64,000 bases of DNA from Patiria pectinifera (taxonomy: Eukaryota > Echinodermata > Asteroidea > Valvatida > Asterinidae). The first letter of the stretch is position 1, and the number at the start of each line of letters is the position of its first letter. The position numbers and the translations under genes are program-made. The stretch is from positions 3,782,001-3,846,000 of the forward strand of contig CM057141.1 in NCBI GenBank assembly GCA_029964075.1. The letters are read 5' to 3'. The notes beneath the pieces are model-generated. The model made no database searches and was not told the DNA's origin. It saw only the letters and a program-made list of their open reading frames with translations. This document shows positions 38,201-53,200 of the stretch, piece after piece.

Positions 38201-41200
38201 AGAGCCTCCGCTTCGGTCTCCTTCGCCCGGGCCTTCTGGTCGCCTCCTGCACCCCGCATGTTTTGCTGTGCCGGAACAAAATTGTGCAAAGGTTTACTAC
38301 GTAAATGCCACAATCAGATTTTTATCCCAGTGTTATTTTTTGTAAACACACGCTTTAGGTGACAGTGGGTGAACTGAGACAGAAAATTTGGGGAAAAATG
38401 TTGGAGCTTGAACATGTAACACACGTACTTCAGTGTATTACACTGTATTTACTCACAGATAAAATCATGGCTCGGGCAGATATTAAGGAGTCACTGATTT
38501 TTGTGACTTGAATCGAGTGGAGTCATTTTAAAGAAATGACTTAAGTCGAGTCATTAGGTCAAGAAGGTCGAGCCGAAACGAGTCGGGTCCAATATTTAGC
38601 TTGAGTCAATTTGAGTCACAAATATTTGAACACTATATTCCAAAATTTATAAAAGGAGGGCGTAGTATTTTGTGCTTTCTAGAACCATGAGGTGGGAGTC
38701 TGTGACACATTGTATGTTTGTACATGACAAGCGGCTGCTGTACTGTACTATATTCGCAAAGTGACGTGGACATAATGTTTACACCGTTTTGCTTTGATTT
38801 TTAGGACTCGAGTCATATTAGCCTTCACTCAAGTCAAGTCGAGTCATCTGGTGAGTGACTCGAATCAAGTCGAGTCATTTGCTCGCAGTGAGTGACTTGA
38901 GTCGAGTCGAGTTATTTACCCTTAGAGACTCGAGTCGAGACGAGTCACCAAAAATTGTGTCTAAAGTTGACTCGAGTAGAGTCATTGACTCGAGTCATCG
39001 ACTCGAGCGCTTCAGGGAGTAATAGGCAGGGCGGTTTCAGATTCTACAGGGACTATTGAATTGAGAAACATCACAAAATTTACAAATCTTGTCTGTGAAT
39101 TCAAAAGTTTGCTTGGAAAAATGGCAGTTATGTTTTTCATGTTTTTCACCTCTAAAACTGCAATTTCTTCACATTGTCTTCTCTTTACTGGGCCCCATGG
39201 GAGATCAGTGGATTCCACTGAATGGGCTACCCAGTTAAAATAAGAAATAAATAAATACATAAATAAATTTCACAAAAATAATACAATCTCATCCTAAATT
39301 ATTCACGCACTGCGGAGCATTTTTACAAAATGAGACAACCCCCCCTCTCTCTCTCCACTTTACACTTGGCTCATAAATGTACTTTCTGCCGTCAAATTTT
39401 AACATGGATAACAACAGCACTGTAAGTGGAGAGGGATGGTTTCAGTGGATTTTGTGTAGGATTGCAGCGCTCTGTGTCAGCAAATCCTGGCAAAATTGCT
39501 TTCAGCTTAGACATCTAGGTAAAGTGTTGGGGATTAAGGGGTCTTTTTGGATTCTGGCACTGTCCCAGTTTTCTGTGAATAAATGACATAAAATGAAATG
39601 TTGCACGCTTTCAACTTTGGTCACATTTCGTGGCAACAAAGCCAGCCAGGAATCGCTTTGAGCTTACATACATACGTGTACATGTGTATATGTCTATATT
39701 GTACAGAGGACCTCAGGGCATTTCAATGAATTTTGCCAATTCACATTTTGGTCAAAAGTGAATACAATTTTCCACACTGAGGGAAAAATCGAGTTACACT
39801 TAAATGTGGGGTAGATCATTTGTCATTTGTGCATTTTTTTTTCTTTTGAAGCAACAAAAGTGCTCCAAATCTAAAGACAGATGCTAAACACAACTCACTT
39901 GATGAAGTTTTAAGTTCAGTGAGTGCTGTTGATCTTGAGTAAACAATATGCTATAGGATCTCGATTTCAATTCAAAAGTTGCCAAGTCACGTTTTGAATT
40001 GCGCTTGAAATCAGTGTCTGGGACACGTTCAGCCGATTGCAGCTACATGATGTCATGCACTGAACTGACGAATAATGGCAACCGCTTGGCGTGTGCGTTG
40101 TGTCAACACTAGCGCGCACCCATCAGGCATGCAACTGGGAATTTAGAAAAACGAGAAAACTCAAAACCACTTTGTACAGTATTTTAAATTTTTAATGGCA
40201 TTAATGAGAAGTTAAAAACCAGAAAATTGGTGAATCAAAGGAAAAGTTGCACGCGCGCCTGACCCATTCACAGATTCGCCCAATTACATACCCACTACTA
40301 ACGGAAATTTCCAAAAATGCGTCACTTGACACATCTTTGGAAATGGCCTGTTTTTTATTGTTTTCTTCAAAATGACAGCATGCCGGACAGAATAATTTCA
40401 CAGGGAGTTTACTGCCATTACTATCTTTAATTTAAACTAAGTTTGCCTTTCAACAATAATTTTGTCAGTTACTTTTTGGATAGCTGCAAATGATCTACTC
40501 TACCTTTAAATGGTAAACTGTGTAATGAATCTTTAAGCCCGGCAAAAGTCTTCTCCTAAAAGCATGTGCACAGACAACATCTTTTTCCCTCTTTTTTGCC
40601 CCAGATTCTTTCCAGGACTATGCAACGAAGTGAATTTGAATGCCCCGTACACCTGTTTGATCGATACAAGACCAGCTATTCAAAGATTGCCAGGCATCGG
40701 GTATTCACCGCGGCCATACAGGATCATCCCCCGGCCTAAGAATGCTCATACAGTATGCATGAACATGTAGACGGCTTTCAACGCATCATGCATACAGGGT
40801 TTTAGAAAAGGCCAGACTACGAAAGCATGCGCATTAGCATGCATGAGGTATTAGGGACTTTTAAGGCACCTGATATAAGACACGTACTACGGCACTGAAC
40901 TTGTCACCCCGGCTTTGTTTGGGGTTTTTTTAACTTGCAGCTGAAAAATACAGGAAGTCTTGAAAATGTCATGGATTTTAGCTACAATGTCCATGTTGTC
41001 GGAAGTCTTTGATACAATCATCAGTTTTATATCACGGATGTCTTCAGGTAATCTTTTTTTATTTATTATTTAAAACAAAAATTTGATAACCAACATCAGT
41101 TTTGGTTTTTTTACCCTTTTTAAGGTTGCTTCACCTTGCAAAAAATTTTAAAAAAGGTATTTCATGAATTTCAGCTGCGATATCAGAGTCATATGATGCA

Positions 41201-44200
41201 TACATCAGTTTCACATTACAGATGTCCTCAGGTAAAATTACAAGTTTTTCTTATTATTAATTTTTTGTGTGATCACCAGTATCATTTTTTGGATGTTTTT
41301 TTATTTCAATGACAGTGGGCAACGGAGATTTGAATATATTGCATATCCCCTAACTTATATGCAATTCTACAGCTGCCAATAAGGTGTAGACGTCAAACAT
41401 TTTTATACGACATATTCTCATACAGCAACTGAAAAAACTCAACTACCAAGCATAAAGAATACATATTGTTATATCGTGTGCTTTGATACCGCAATTTCAT
41501 TAGTCGAGAGCGGCCACGTGTCCAGTCTGTAAAAATGCATATATAGTGGTTAAAGAGGTTGTGGAATGCTCAAAGACATTTGCGTCATTTTTCGGGTATA
41601 TGTAGCCTAAGGTGTGATGAAATAAAAACGATTATTGTGTCTGTCATGAAATGAGTACAAAAGGTACTTTTGAGAGCTGTTTTTCAGGTCCTGTTACGAC
41701 CCGAACGTGCAATTTGTGTAAAAGTCGTCGTTGCGGGCAGCAAACAAAACATAGTAATCGTGACGTAATAAACAGGACTCGTGATGCAGCGTAGTATAAA
41801 CAAGTCCTGTTTATTACGTCACAATTTTTCTCATTTTACGAAGAACCCGACGACTGTTAATTTCAATTATGCGCTCGCCAACCAACAAATTACTCGATGA
41901 ATTTCAGTTTTACAAACATATAAACGCACATTACAAAAGAATGGGACTTTGTGATTATGATACATATGGGTCTACACTACAATAAAAAAAATATAAAAAA
42001 CAAACGGACTTTCAGCATTCCACAACCTCTTTAACCTCGTATACAATGCGCGTTGCATGTGTGTAGAACCTTCACGCGTGCTCGCAACTGAGATAAGAAC
42101 TGCATGCATATAATGTGAAACCGCTCAGTCTCATGTCAGGCAGGAAAGCCTGCAGTGGCCAAGGGTAGCACCACACTGATTTAATTGATTTCTTGCAAAG
42201 TAAGTTACAACCATTTATCGTTTTGACTTACTGGCACGATAAAACAAAACAATTGTTGACTGCTGTGATGTGGGATTCGCCTCAGGTGCTATGCGTCTGC
42301 ACCCCTCAGGTGCTAAAAACATCATGCCCCACGTCACCGCAGCCAACAATTATTAAACACAAGGAAAAACAATCAATTCAAGTGCTTTTTGTTTTTACAA
42401 ATCGTATTTGTACGTTTTTTCGTATGAGAGATTTTCTGTTACAGACATTAACAGAAAATTAAAATAGAAAATTACAATACAGATGACAGCAATATTCCAA
42501 TATGAACAGCGATCTATTTTTGTACACACCAAAACACAATGAACACCAATTAAGTATATAATTATGAAATCAAGTAACCGTAATGTTCCTCAATCCTCCA
42601 AAGTTCTCCGGGCAGTTTTTGGAGGATTTCGGAGGATTCGGGGCTGAATGCAACATACAATTTTGGAGGATTGTGGAGGATTAAAGGCACATGGACATTC
42701 AGTATCGGTTAATTTTGGAGGACTTAGGCTGAATAGTGTTTGAAGAATTTTGTAGGATTTTGGAGGATTGAGGCTGAATGCACTTTGAGAGGCAGGACTG
42801 TTGGAGGATTTTGAAGGATTGAGGCAGTGGGTATCCTTCATTTGAAGTGCAAATCTAGGGAGATTGAGGATGGTTCCTAGCAAAATGAGCCTAGGGGGTT
42901 AGGGTTCAGGTGAAACCTCAGGAATTGTAAATTTGAAAAGGGATTCTTTCAAAATCTTGTAATCAGGAAAAATCCTGACAAAAAAATCTTGAAATCAGGA
43001 CAAATCACACCCCTGGGTTTGGAGTGACTATGACGTGCCAATTTGAAATGGGTACAAGGTTCAAATGTCTGAGTTGCCTTACCGGTAGGAAGGCGTTCAT
43101 GTCCAACCCAGCGGGCTGATTTCTGTCCGAGGGGATGATGTTCTGCGGTGTCCGCTGTGGCGCTGGGTCTGGCTGTCGTTGCGGAGGTGGTGCTGGTTCT
43201 GGTGCTGCTACTGCTGCTGCAGCTGGTTGTAGTTTAGGTGCTGGTGTGGGCTGTGCCTGTGGAGGTGGCTGGCTTGTCTGTTTCGGTTGTGGCGCTGGTG
43301 GTTGCGCCGGGGCAGGCGGCTGGTCGTCCAGAGGGGCTGGGAATGGCTGGTCTCTTGTTGGCGATCGTGCTGAAGCAATGGAAAAAATTTGAAAGCAGGT
43401 GCCATGATGACTAAAAGTATGCACTGCAATTTGCAAAGGAGAAGCAGAGGTATGTACATATCATTTTTTTATTTAAACCCCCCCCCCATTTTTAACATTT
43501 CCTTGCTCTACTTAAACCCTAAAACATTTCAATATTCATTTTAACATGCTCATGTTTACTGCACGTACATAACTAGACTGGCAATCAAACACTCCAGCTA
43601 ATCCTCCGACAAGCAGAAAACCACCGAGGTACAACTCACAATCAAATTCAAGCTTCTACCAATCACAATGCTTATGACAATCTCATTCAACATATGAAGA
43701 TCATCGGAATAGTTAAAATTCACAAAATTTTTAAAGTTCCTGCAATGATTCGGGAATTTATACATCTGTATACAACTGTTTTATCTCACACTCACATATT
43801 CTCTTCTTGGGATGGAATATACTGTCGTAGTTGACCGGGTCCTGGATGTCAGCGGAGGAGGCAGAGTCATCCTCCTTCTCATCTTGAGTGGGAGACTCCC
43901 GCTGTGCCTCAGACTTAATCTCAGGCTCCCTTCATGAGAAGTAGGAAATGCAAAGGAGGATGTGTGATATATATCATTAAAAACAGGTCCACTATGTGAT
44001 GGGGAAATACAGCCTGCCTTGCCAAGTGGGGGAATGGTAGAGTGGTTAGGGTTTTGCCCAACAATGTCGACAAGCTCGGTGGACGACTGGTAAGGTGTCT
44101 GCACAAGCAAGCAGGAGGTTGTGGGTTCGAGTCCCAACCGAGTAAACTTGTGCCTTTATCAGGCAAGCCCTCCGACGGCACTGATTATGCAATGCTTATG

Positions 44201-47200
44201 AAATTATGTTGGTTAAGCAAAACCCACTATAAAATTAATATCTCAGACACAAAATTCCATCCTACAAAGAAGAGCTTTGTAACTCATACTCAGAGGGTCA
44301 GTAGTGTGAATTCAACTGCTGCCTCTATGTTGTGTCCTTGGGCAAGCCACTTTACCCATACTTGCCTTACTCCATCCAGAGTATAATAACAAACCGGCGT
44401 TGGCGTGGGGTTTGGGAGTAACATGCAATGGTCTAGCATCCACTACACGTTAACAATTGTTAACTTTTGGCCAACTGAAAGATTTCTTTAAATTTGTGTC
44501 TGTGAATATTGTGTTTCTTTCCATTACAAAGACCTTCTATATGTAAATTTCTCCATAGTAAAACTTAACAGAGGAGTGAGAAATCAAAACATTTTTTAAA
44601 CATTTGACTACATCAGTGGGCTGGCCTTTGGTTTGTAGCTAGCAAAATTAGCCTCAAAATCCAAGAAGTCCATTCCACCGACCTCTGCTTGGTTGACGTC
44701 GTGGGTGGTCTCTCTGTGACGAAACTCCGCCTACCACTGGCTGACAAGGGGGCGGCAGAGGCTGGCTTCTGTCCCTGACTCGTGCCGGCTGGCTGCCCCT
44801 GCTGGAGCTGTTGTATCGAAACTCCCCTGGTTTTGTTGACTCTCTGCAAAAATAAATTGTACCATAAGTAAACAATTTAAAAATCCCTAATGTTGTGCTT
44901 CGTCATATTGTGGTAAAAACAATTTGCCTGACCGGCAGTGGAAACAGGCTCGAGGGTTAGAGAGAAATATGAAAACTCCTATTTGAACAAAATGGTAAAT
45001 TTTGTGCCCAAACCCCTCCCCCTCCCCCCAAAAAATTACAAATTACAAATTTGGATCCTCATAAAAAATGTGTTACAGAAATTGAAAGCATATACAATGG
45101 CATATGAAAATCTGTATGCAATTGTTTGCGACGAACAGTGACATTAAGTGTATAACGGTGTCTAGCGCCAATCCCTCCCCACATCACAGCCCACCCCACC
45201 CACAGCCAAAAAATTATAGAACAAAAATATTGTTTGCAGAACGTTGACAACTCCCCTTCCCAAATATTCCACTGTTGTAGAGTTTCTCATCACAACACTC
45301 GACGGACCACGTACCTGAAGGTCCACTACGTGAACAGAGACGTTGGTCTGATTAAACGAAGCGCCGATGAGCTGAGAGGAAGCCACTGCCAAGTCTGCCA
45401 CCCTGCCCCATCCCATGGAGAATGTATCATAGCAGCAGGCGGGCTCCCAACCATAGACATGCAGCATGTCCTGGCTGCCGCTGTACAGGAAGTTGCCCTC
45501 GGAGTGAAAGACGAGCGCCCTTCAGAGAAAAAGGCAATGGGTAGTATGATACACATATTGGGGAAAAGGTAAAGGGGAATATAATTATATCGACTGAGAA
45601 TGAGGTCACTAGTTTTTGCCCCAAGGGACAGTAAAATTATAATACAAGTAATAAAATGTGATGCCCCATGGAAACCAAGCTGTTACCATCACCAGAATAT
45701 TGAACTCTAATAAATATTATATAAAAAAAATAATTTAAAAAATCCCATCTTATTAATAGTTAATGCGGTACCCGCTGCTATGTACATTAGATTCGAACCA
45801 GCCAACCGATCCTGTTAGCTCAGTGGTCGAGTGGTAAGACATCTGCACTAGAAAGCAGGAGGTCGTGGGTTCGAGTCCCACACTGAGTATACAGTGTTTA
45901 TACGTCGGTGAAGGGCGAAACCTGATTTAATGAATTTGAATCTTTTTGAGAACTTATTTACAACATCAAATGTTGTCAAATGTTGCTCCTTTAGTCTTCT
46001 GTATAGTGAATTCTTTATTTAACTTACTTTATAACTTTTAATAACTAAAATGTGAAGTAAAAAACTTTTTTTTTAAACCAAGAAGTGTTGAAGTGGTCAT
46101 GCGATCCAAGCATTAGTCAGAGAGCGTGACATACCTGACTTCAGACGAAGAAGGCGATGTGGAGGAAACGAGATCAAAGGTCTCCAAGTCCCAGAATTTT
46201 ACAGTCCTACCAGGTGAAATAAAATGGGAAAAACATTAGCAACTGTAAATGTAACTCATATCACAATCCACAACACCACATACGAAAACTTACTTTTCAA
46301 AATGCAAAATCCTACCCACTTATTTGGCCTTGGCGAATTTCACTGCTTTATTGTCACAATAGTGTACAATGTTTGTCTCAAAACAATGTATCTTAAAAAA
46401 AACCTGGTACCCACCCAATTAATATTATCATTGTCCACTTCACACTGACTTCAATTTTCTCGCGAATGCCAGTAGAACATGGAAAAATGTAGTGCGTCTG
46501 TGTCCCACATACCATGAGGCCGAGGGCCGAGTAGTATTGTAGGTTGCAGACGGATTACATTTCCGTGTTCCACGAGCACGAGTAGGATAGAGACTTAATC
46601 TTCAAGCAAACTTGACGCACAGTAAAGTTGAACTAGCACACTTGACACAAACTGTTTAGCGGTTTAGCGCACGCAGCTGGAATATTGCTCACATTTTGGA
46701 ATAGCGCGATACACAGAGTGCGATATGGACCATGGTATTTGGACAATATAGCAAGGTTTGTTGCCATGGATCGACCAATCAGGATTGAGGATTCAAGTTT
46801 GCTTGAAGATAATAAGCAGCACAGCACATCAAAGAGCTTGCTAAATTCTGATGCAGAATTTCTTGGTTAAGTAACAAAACAATGGAACTCAAAGTTTAAT
46901 GGATTTTGGTGGTCTCGGGAAGGCTCCTAGTTTTTGCACCGAGGGAGTTAAGGTCAGGTTCATACTTCATGCGAAAGCAAATGCGAAGCGAATTTCATGA
47001 TGTCAACAACTGAAGTTTCATTTTAATGGGATGTTTGTCGATACTCCAACAAATTCACTTTGCATTAGCATTCCCTGTTGATTATGAACCAGCCTTTAGG
47101 GGTTTCATGACTACTACTTTTTCAGCGGACACTACAGGAATCATCGGATGCAATTAACAGTGGTAAAAGTTAAGGCTTAACCCTTACCTTCCCAAATCCT

Positions 47201-50200
47201 CCAAAATCATCTTTGCAAAAGGAAGGATTTTGCAGGATTGAGGCTATATGGCAAAATTGTGTGGCTGATTTTGGAGGATACACCTTGTCAAGGTCTTGGG
47301 TCGGACCTTGTTTTTTATGCTCAGCCGTGCATCAATTTAGGCCTAGAATATACTTAAAATCCTCCGCACTGGTCCAGCGTGTCACTGGCTCTGCCTCAAC
47401 AATAGACAGTGATTGCCAGAGGCTTTTGCAGGATTGAGGCAGTCGTCACCTCTCCAAGGACCTCATTCAAGAAATGATGGAGGATTTTGCAGGGTTGTGT
47501 ATGCAATTATTACATGGAGGCAGTTGGAGGATTTTGCAGGATTCAGGTTGCATTCTAGCAAAAATGCCTAGGGAGTAAGGGTTAATTAAAGAAATCAATC
47601 TTACTTGTCTGCACTTCCTGTAGCTAGGAGAAACTCATTAGGATGGAACTCAACATGGTTGACGGAATTTTCATGCAGCTTGAAGTCATGCAGAAGTTTG
47701 CCTGAAGTCAGATCCCACAACTACAATACCAACAACAAAAACAGGAACTATCACTGTTTCTAACTAGTATTTAGATTGTGAGTGAATGAAAATATTAGTT
47801 GTACATGCTAATTTAACCTTGCGCTTTTTGAGTGTAATCTTTGCAAGTCAGTAGCAATTAAGCTAAAATCAGTCACAGTAAAACTCTTCTCTAAGGCCAA
47901 AAAAAAAAGTCTCCGGTTTCTGGTATGGAGCTTGCCCAAAAAGTGGTGCGGTGACGCGGCTTTTTTTTTTTTTTACCTGATTTTTTTGCTTCGAATTTCG
48001 GCCGATGACTGCAAATGGTGCCCGACTAAACTTAGTGCAAATATATGGGAGTCCAGAGAGGCCACATAAAGCTTATTCTCGACCATAACCCAATCTAAAA
48101 ACACGTTAAAATTGTGCAGCAGCAGGATTCCAGTCAAACCAGTGAGTTTGGCGGTTTTGAGACATCATTTTTCATTGAAAAAAAAAACTTTTACATTTTG
48201 CCGACGCGCATGGCTACGGCGACGCCCGCGCATACCAGAAACCGGAGACTTTTTTGGGGGGCCTAACAGAAACCCAGTTACTCCTCGGAGGGGAGAAGCA
48301 AATTGTCGCAAAGTGTCTTGCCCAAGGACACACACACCGCAATCCCAGGCTGGACTCGAACCCACAACCTGCACAAATACCCACAGACCTTGAATTAAGT
48401 GCTCCACACCGGGAGGCCACAGCTCCAGTGGAGCTTCGGTGTAATATCTACACTTGATTTGTGGATTGGTTTACCTTAACGAGCCCATCAGCTGATGCCG
48501 ACGCGATCCACCGACCATCGGGACTGAAGCGGATGCAGTTGATGGGACCGGTGTGGCCTTTGTAGGTGAAGATACAGCCTTTCCTCCTGATGTCCCATAA
48601 CTGCAAAAAAAAAGTGGATTTTTTGGGGGGTTCAAGAAGCAATCTTGCAAAAATAATACGGGCAATTCCAGCACTGTGAAGAGAAGTGTAATGTCCGTGA
48701 TGGAGCCTACTAACCATGATATCTCATTAATCACATACATTATCTGACAACCAGCCTGTGTTAAAAGTATGAGCTCCGTGCGCTACCAAAAGAGGGCCCA
48801 TGGGCGGTACATTTCGCTGGTTGAGGCGCACCGTTCCTTGTGTGTGACGCGCGTACACCAGGGGATTTGTTCTAGGTACACGCAGTGGCCGCGCACCCCC
48901 AACTGTACTTCCTTTGCCGGTGAGGGGGTACTTGTGAACGGAGCGGAGAGCAGGAGGTGAGGAAGGAAATTTCAACCGTTTGTGACCTCTAAAATAACAG
49001 GAGGGTTAATGAATCAGAGAAATGATCCAAAACTCCTAGTCACAGGCATTATATAAATCAGAAGTTCAGAGCTGTCCATACATGTACACAGACTGAGTTT
49101 CTTCAGAACTGATGCAGTAAGTGGTGACACAAAGCCAAATAATTTACTTTCCCCGCCCTTGAGCAAAATAGGTTTTTCAGGGTAAAACTAAAAAAATTAG
49201 CATACATTTTGCCGACTGAAGCATGGAAAGCAAATGCACCATAAAGCTGAAGCCCATTTGTTTCATTTTTGAATGTTGCAAATCATAACGTTTACAAAGT
49301 ATGTTACCCTCCTACATGCAAACATCATTCTGTGCAAAGTGGTCCTTTCAGTCAAAATCAATCAGGTGACTGTTTTCAACAGTTAAGAGCTCCTAGCCTA
49401 CGTAAAACAGGATTGACTAGCTGTGACTGTTTCTGTAACTTTGTACAGCTATGCCTTGACTGTAGGTGATTGATCAGCCAGCTGTGCCTACCACTTGCAT
49501 GCTTTTGTCTGTTGACTGAATTTTGACTAGAATTGATTGAATTTGGAATAGAATTGATTGTTTTGACTGTCTGCAACTGTTCAAACAGCAGGAGGGTGAA
49601 TGGACTTTGCTCAAGCAACACATGAAGTACTTACCTTGATGTTTAAGTCCACCGAGCCCGAAGCCACAAAGTCTCCATAAGGATGAAAGTCTAAACTTCT
49701 TGTGTTACTTTTGTGTCCCGTCAGTGTTCTGATAACTGGGTAAACAGACATAACAGGAAATTGTTTTCAACTGTAAAGGATCAAGATGGAAATAGAGTCT
49801 CTGTGGCTTTTTTGGGTTATCATGAACGATGCTAAGACATGTGCTTTTTATTTTGTATCAGAGTTTTTCTATAAATTTAGGTATAGACTAATCTGGCGGC
49901 GTCCATTTTCTGCGGTGGCGCAAGGCTTGCGTGAGTCGCGCTCAGGTAAGGCGCACGCTTTTCGGCTCCTTCGACCAATAGGAATACTAGAATGCGTGCA
50001 TGCTGTGTCTTTAAGAACGCGTGCAACATGTGCGTGAGCATGACACCACTGCAGTAAAAGCTTCTAATTCTGATCGCCAGATTCCACTATAGGTAGTTCA
50101 TAAGCTACGCATAAGCACTCTTGGAGGATGAATGCACTAAGTAACACATCCAGAACTATAAAATCACAGATGTCAGATGTAACAGAGACAGGAAAAAGTG

Positions 50201-53200
50201 GACCCCAAATTTATAAAGTGAGCCATCAAGGAATTTTTCTTAAAACATTTTAATAATAATATGGTTGTTAAAACATTTTTTATAATATGATTGGACAAAA
50301 AAATTGACTTGAACAGGATTTGAACCTGAACCTTTGGATTACAATACATGTGCTCTACCAACTGAGTTATCCAGCTCTACATGTATGTTAGCAGTCTCCC
50401 AACCTTATGCACTTGGTCATTATCCCTTTGAAGCTGTTTTAACTGATTTTAGTTTGTTAGTAATCCTGCATGACAGTAGAAGAAAGACACACAGATTTTC
50501 AAATATTTTCTTACTTTTGGCGGCTTCTAGATCCCATATCTTGAGTGATCCCGACTGTGACCCGGCTGCAACTAGCTCCTCATTGTGGTTGAACCTGACA
50601 CACTCCACAGGCGTAGTGTGGCCGGAAAGACTCTTGAAGTAATAAAAAGATATCAATTGTAACGAATTAAACCGCAATCAACTGACACCACAAGTTAAGA
50701 ATTTTATTTTATGTATACCATACAAAGTAGACATCTCACCAAGCATACCTAAAGACATTGCTACAGAGAACATTCCCTTTAAATCCTAACTGTTATTTTT
50801 AACCCAAACTATGATGGCCAAAACTCACCTCTTACGAATGGCCATTATACCAGACGATAAATTATACTGAACGATCTCTGGTGGACCCTGTTACGTCCCA
50901 AACTATACACTCACACTTGCTGCAAATCGCAAGAGAAACTAACATGCATTTTGTTACTAATTTATGCATTTGTGACATGGATGAAACAAATAGACACGTT
51001 TTTGATGCATCCAGGAGAAGCTTGGTTGGAAGCCGTGAACAATTTCAAAATTCCCAACTATAGATGGGCCTAACCGACTGGAACATTTAGGATAGGACTG
51101 ATGATAAATTTGGGGCATATAGCCTACTTTGTTAGTTGTAGCAAAGTGAAGTCAAGTCTGTCACGAGCCAATTTGGCCGATCAGGCCCGCGTTTATCTCC
51201 AATTTCAGTAGCATGAAGCGACTGAGACTATGTCTATTCCCCCTGGATGGGATGTTAGTCCACCGCAGGTTACTACCCAGCTGATGCCGGTACCCATTTA
51301 TACTCCTAGGAAGGGAGAGGCAAGTGGGGTAAAGTGGCTTGCCCAAGGATATAATATATGACCAGCAGCTGGATTCGAACCCCTGACCCTCTGATCACGA
51401 GTCGCGAAACCAAACCACTAGGCTACACTCCCCATAGTTATAGTGAAGTTCTACTATAAATATTTTTAAATTCCCCCCTCCCCCACCCCTCAGGCTGTGG
51501 TAATCAATGAATGATGTTCACAGATCCACAGGCCTGTTACTATACCATGCACTCACCATGATACAGTTGGGCTTGTCCACTGCCCACATGTTGACCTTTT
51601 TGTCATCGCCACCGGTCACCATCACACGTCCGCTCTGTTGGCCCAAAGCCAGGCAGTTCACGTTGGCTCCGTGGGCCACAAATTCCTCTGTGACAGAAAA
51701 TCCAAAACAAAAAACACGTTCTGAGTATTCCAACAAAAATTTAAAGAAAAAAACATTTATCTAAGTATAAGCTTAAAAGTGTTCAGCCGGATAGCATATG
51801 AAAAAAGAATTGCATTATAATATAATGTCCAAGGGGTGGTGTGAAGAAATAGCAGCATCCTTGTTGTCAGGGTTTTTTTTTTTAAATAAACCCAATGATG
51901 GTCAGTCTCAGTCACTGAAAAAGTGTTCAATGGGAAAAACACATTCATTTGGGACTGATAAATATTCCTATTTTGGAGAAATTTAAGAGAACACTTAATT
52001 CCGACTCCCTATATACTTGTATTTGTAAGCAACCACCAAATTGGCATCAACATTAATACATTCTTTCCAAAATGGATTACTGTTATGCAGTTAACTGTTT
52101 AAGATATTTTGCTGGCCCGTTGACCAAACTTTACGTTAATAATGTCAAGTTTGGTCAATGTAGGCTACTGACATTAGCCTGCATGTCATTGAAGCCTTGA
52201 CCTGTTAACAATTTTCAAATCACATTTTGTTCTTAAACTGTGGTCTGTGCAGTTTTTTACCTATTAACACTTACAATTTTCAATAAACTAATTAAATATG
52301 AGATAGGCCTACTCGAAGGAAAAATGCGAGCCTTATATCTTGAACTACAAAACAACCGCATTTCAAATGCTCTCCCCAAAACCATAGTGAAAGGAACCTG
52401 AATATTGGACAATAGGACAACGCGACCGGTGCGACATCTCGAGCGTTTACCAAGTTATTTGGATGAGACAAGTCGACTTCGAGTCGGAGACAACTTGATC
52501 ATTCATGTATGTAGCTATAGCGGAGCGCGTGGTATTTTCCACACAGGTTGCGCGTCGATGTTGCGAGTAAGTAACAGAACCTGTGGCATGACCATGCATG
52601 GTGGGTGGCGCGGTGGCCGCTGGGACCCAGCGCGGTACACGGCCACGATGGCCAAGAGGCATATAGCACAGTGGCTCGGCGCATCGGGCAGGGCAGCAGC
52701 ACCGAATAACAGAGGCTAGTCTGCAGGAGTTAACCTACTTGTAGTAACATCTTATTGATGATGGTCAGTACGTCCAGGAAATGCATTCAACAACAAAAAC
52801 AAGGTAAGTAACATTATAATTAATAACAGAATTAATAATTAAAATAATTAATTTATAACCATATTAATGTTTTGCTAATACTATTATATTCATATTGCAT
52901 TAATTCTTATCTCTGGAAAATTCATAACCTAAATACCCTTTTCAAAAACTGGTTGTGGAGGATATTTTATTGTGTACTTGTTTTATAAACCCCTGCAGTT
53001 TACATTCTAAACCCCTGCAGTTTACATTGTTGAATTTTCCGAGTGATTTTGTCATCCCATCTCCCCAATTTCCCAACTGCCCAAGAAAAACAATCATGCA
53101 ACAATAACATTCATTAGGTTAATTCCTGGCAAACCCCAGCCCCAGCACAGTAGAGCCAAGCGCAGGCCTGATCATCTTGTCCAGCAACCCCAGCCATGGC

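Noticed and set aside
43135-43392. Gly/Ala/Cys-rich plus-strand ORF
   Set aside because: It is the reverse of the Pro/Gln/Ala-rich katanin p80 linker exon.
48112-48393. Short ORFs at 13,387-13,581 and 48,112-48,393 with identical starts ([19 protein letters not shown])
   Set aside because: The similarity reflects the two MITE copies rather than a conserved protein.
50315-50385. Active tRNA-Thr gene
   Set aside because: The box motifs are recognisable, but the acceptor and anticodon stems do not pair.
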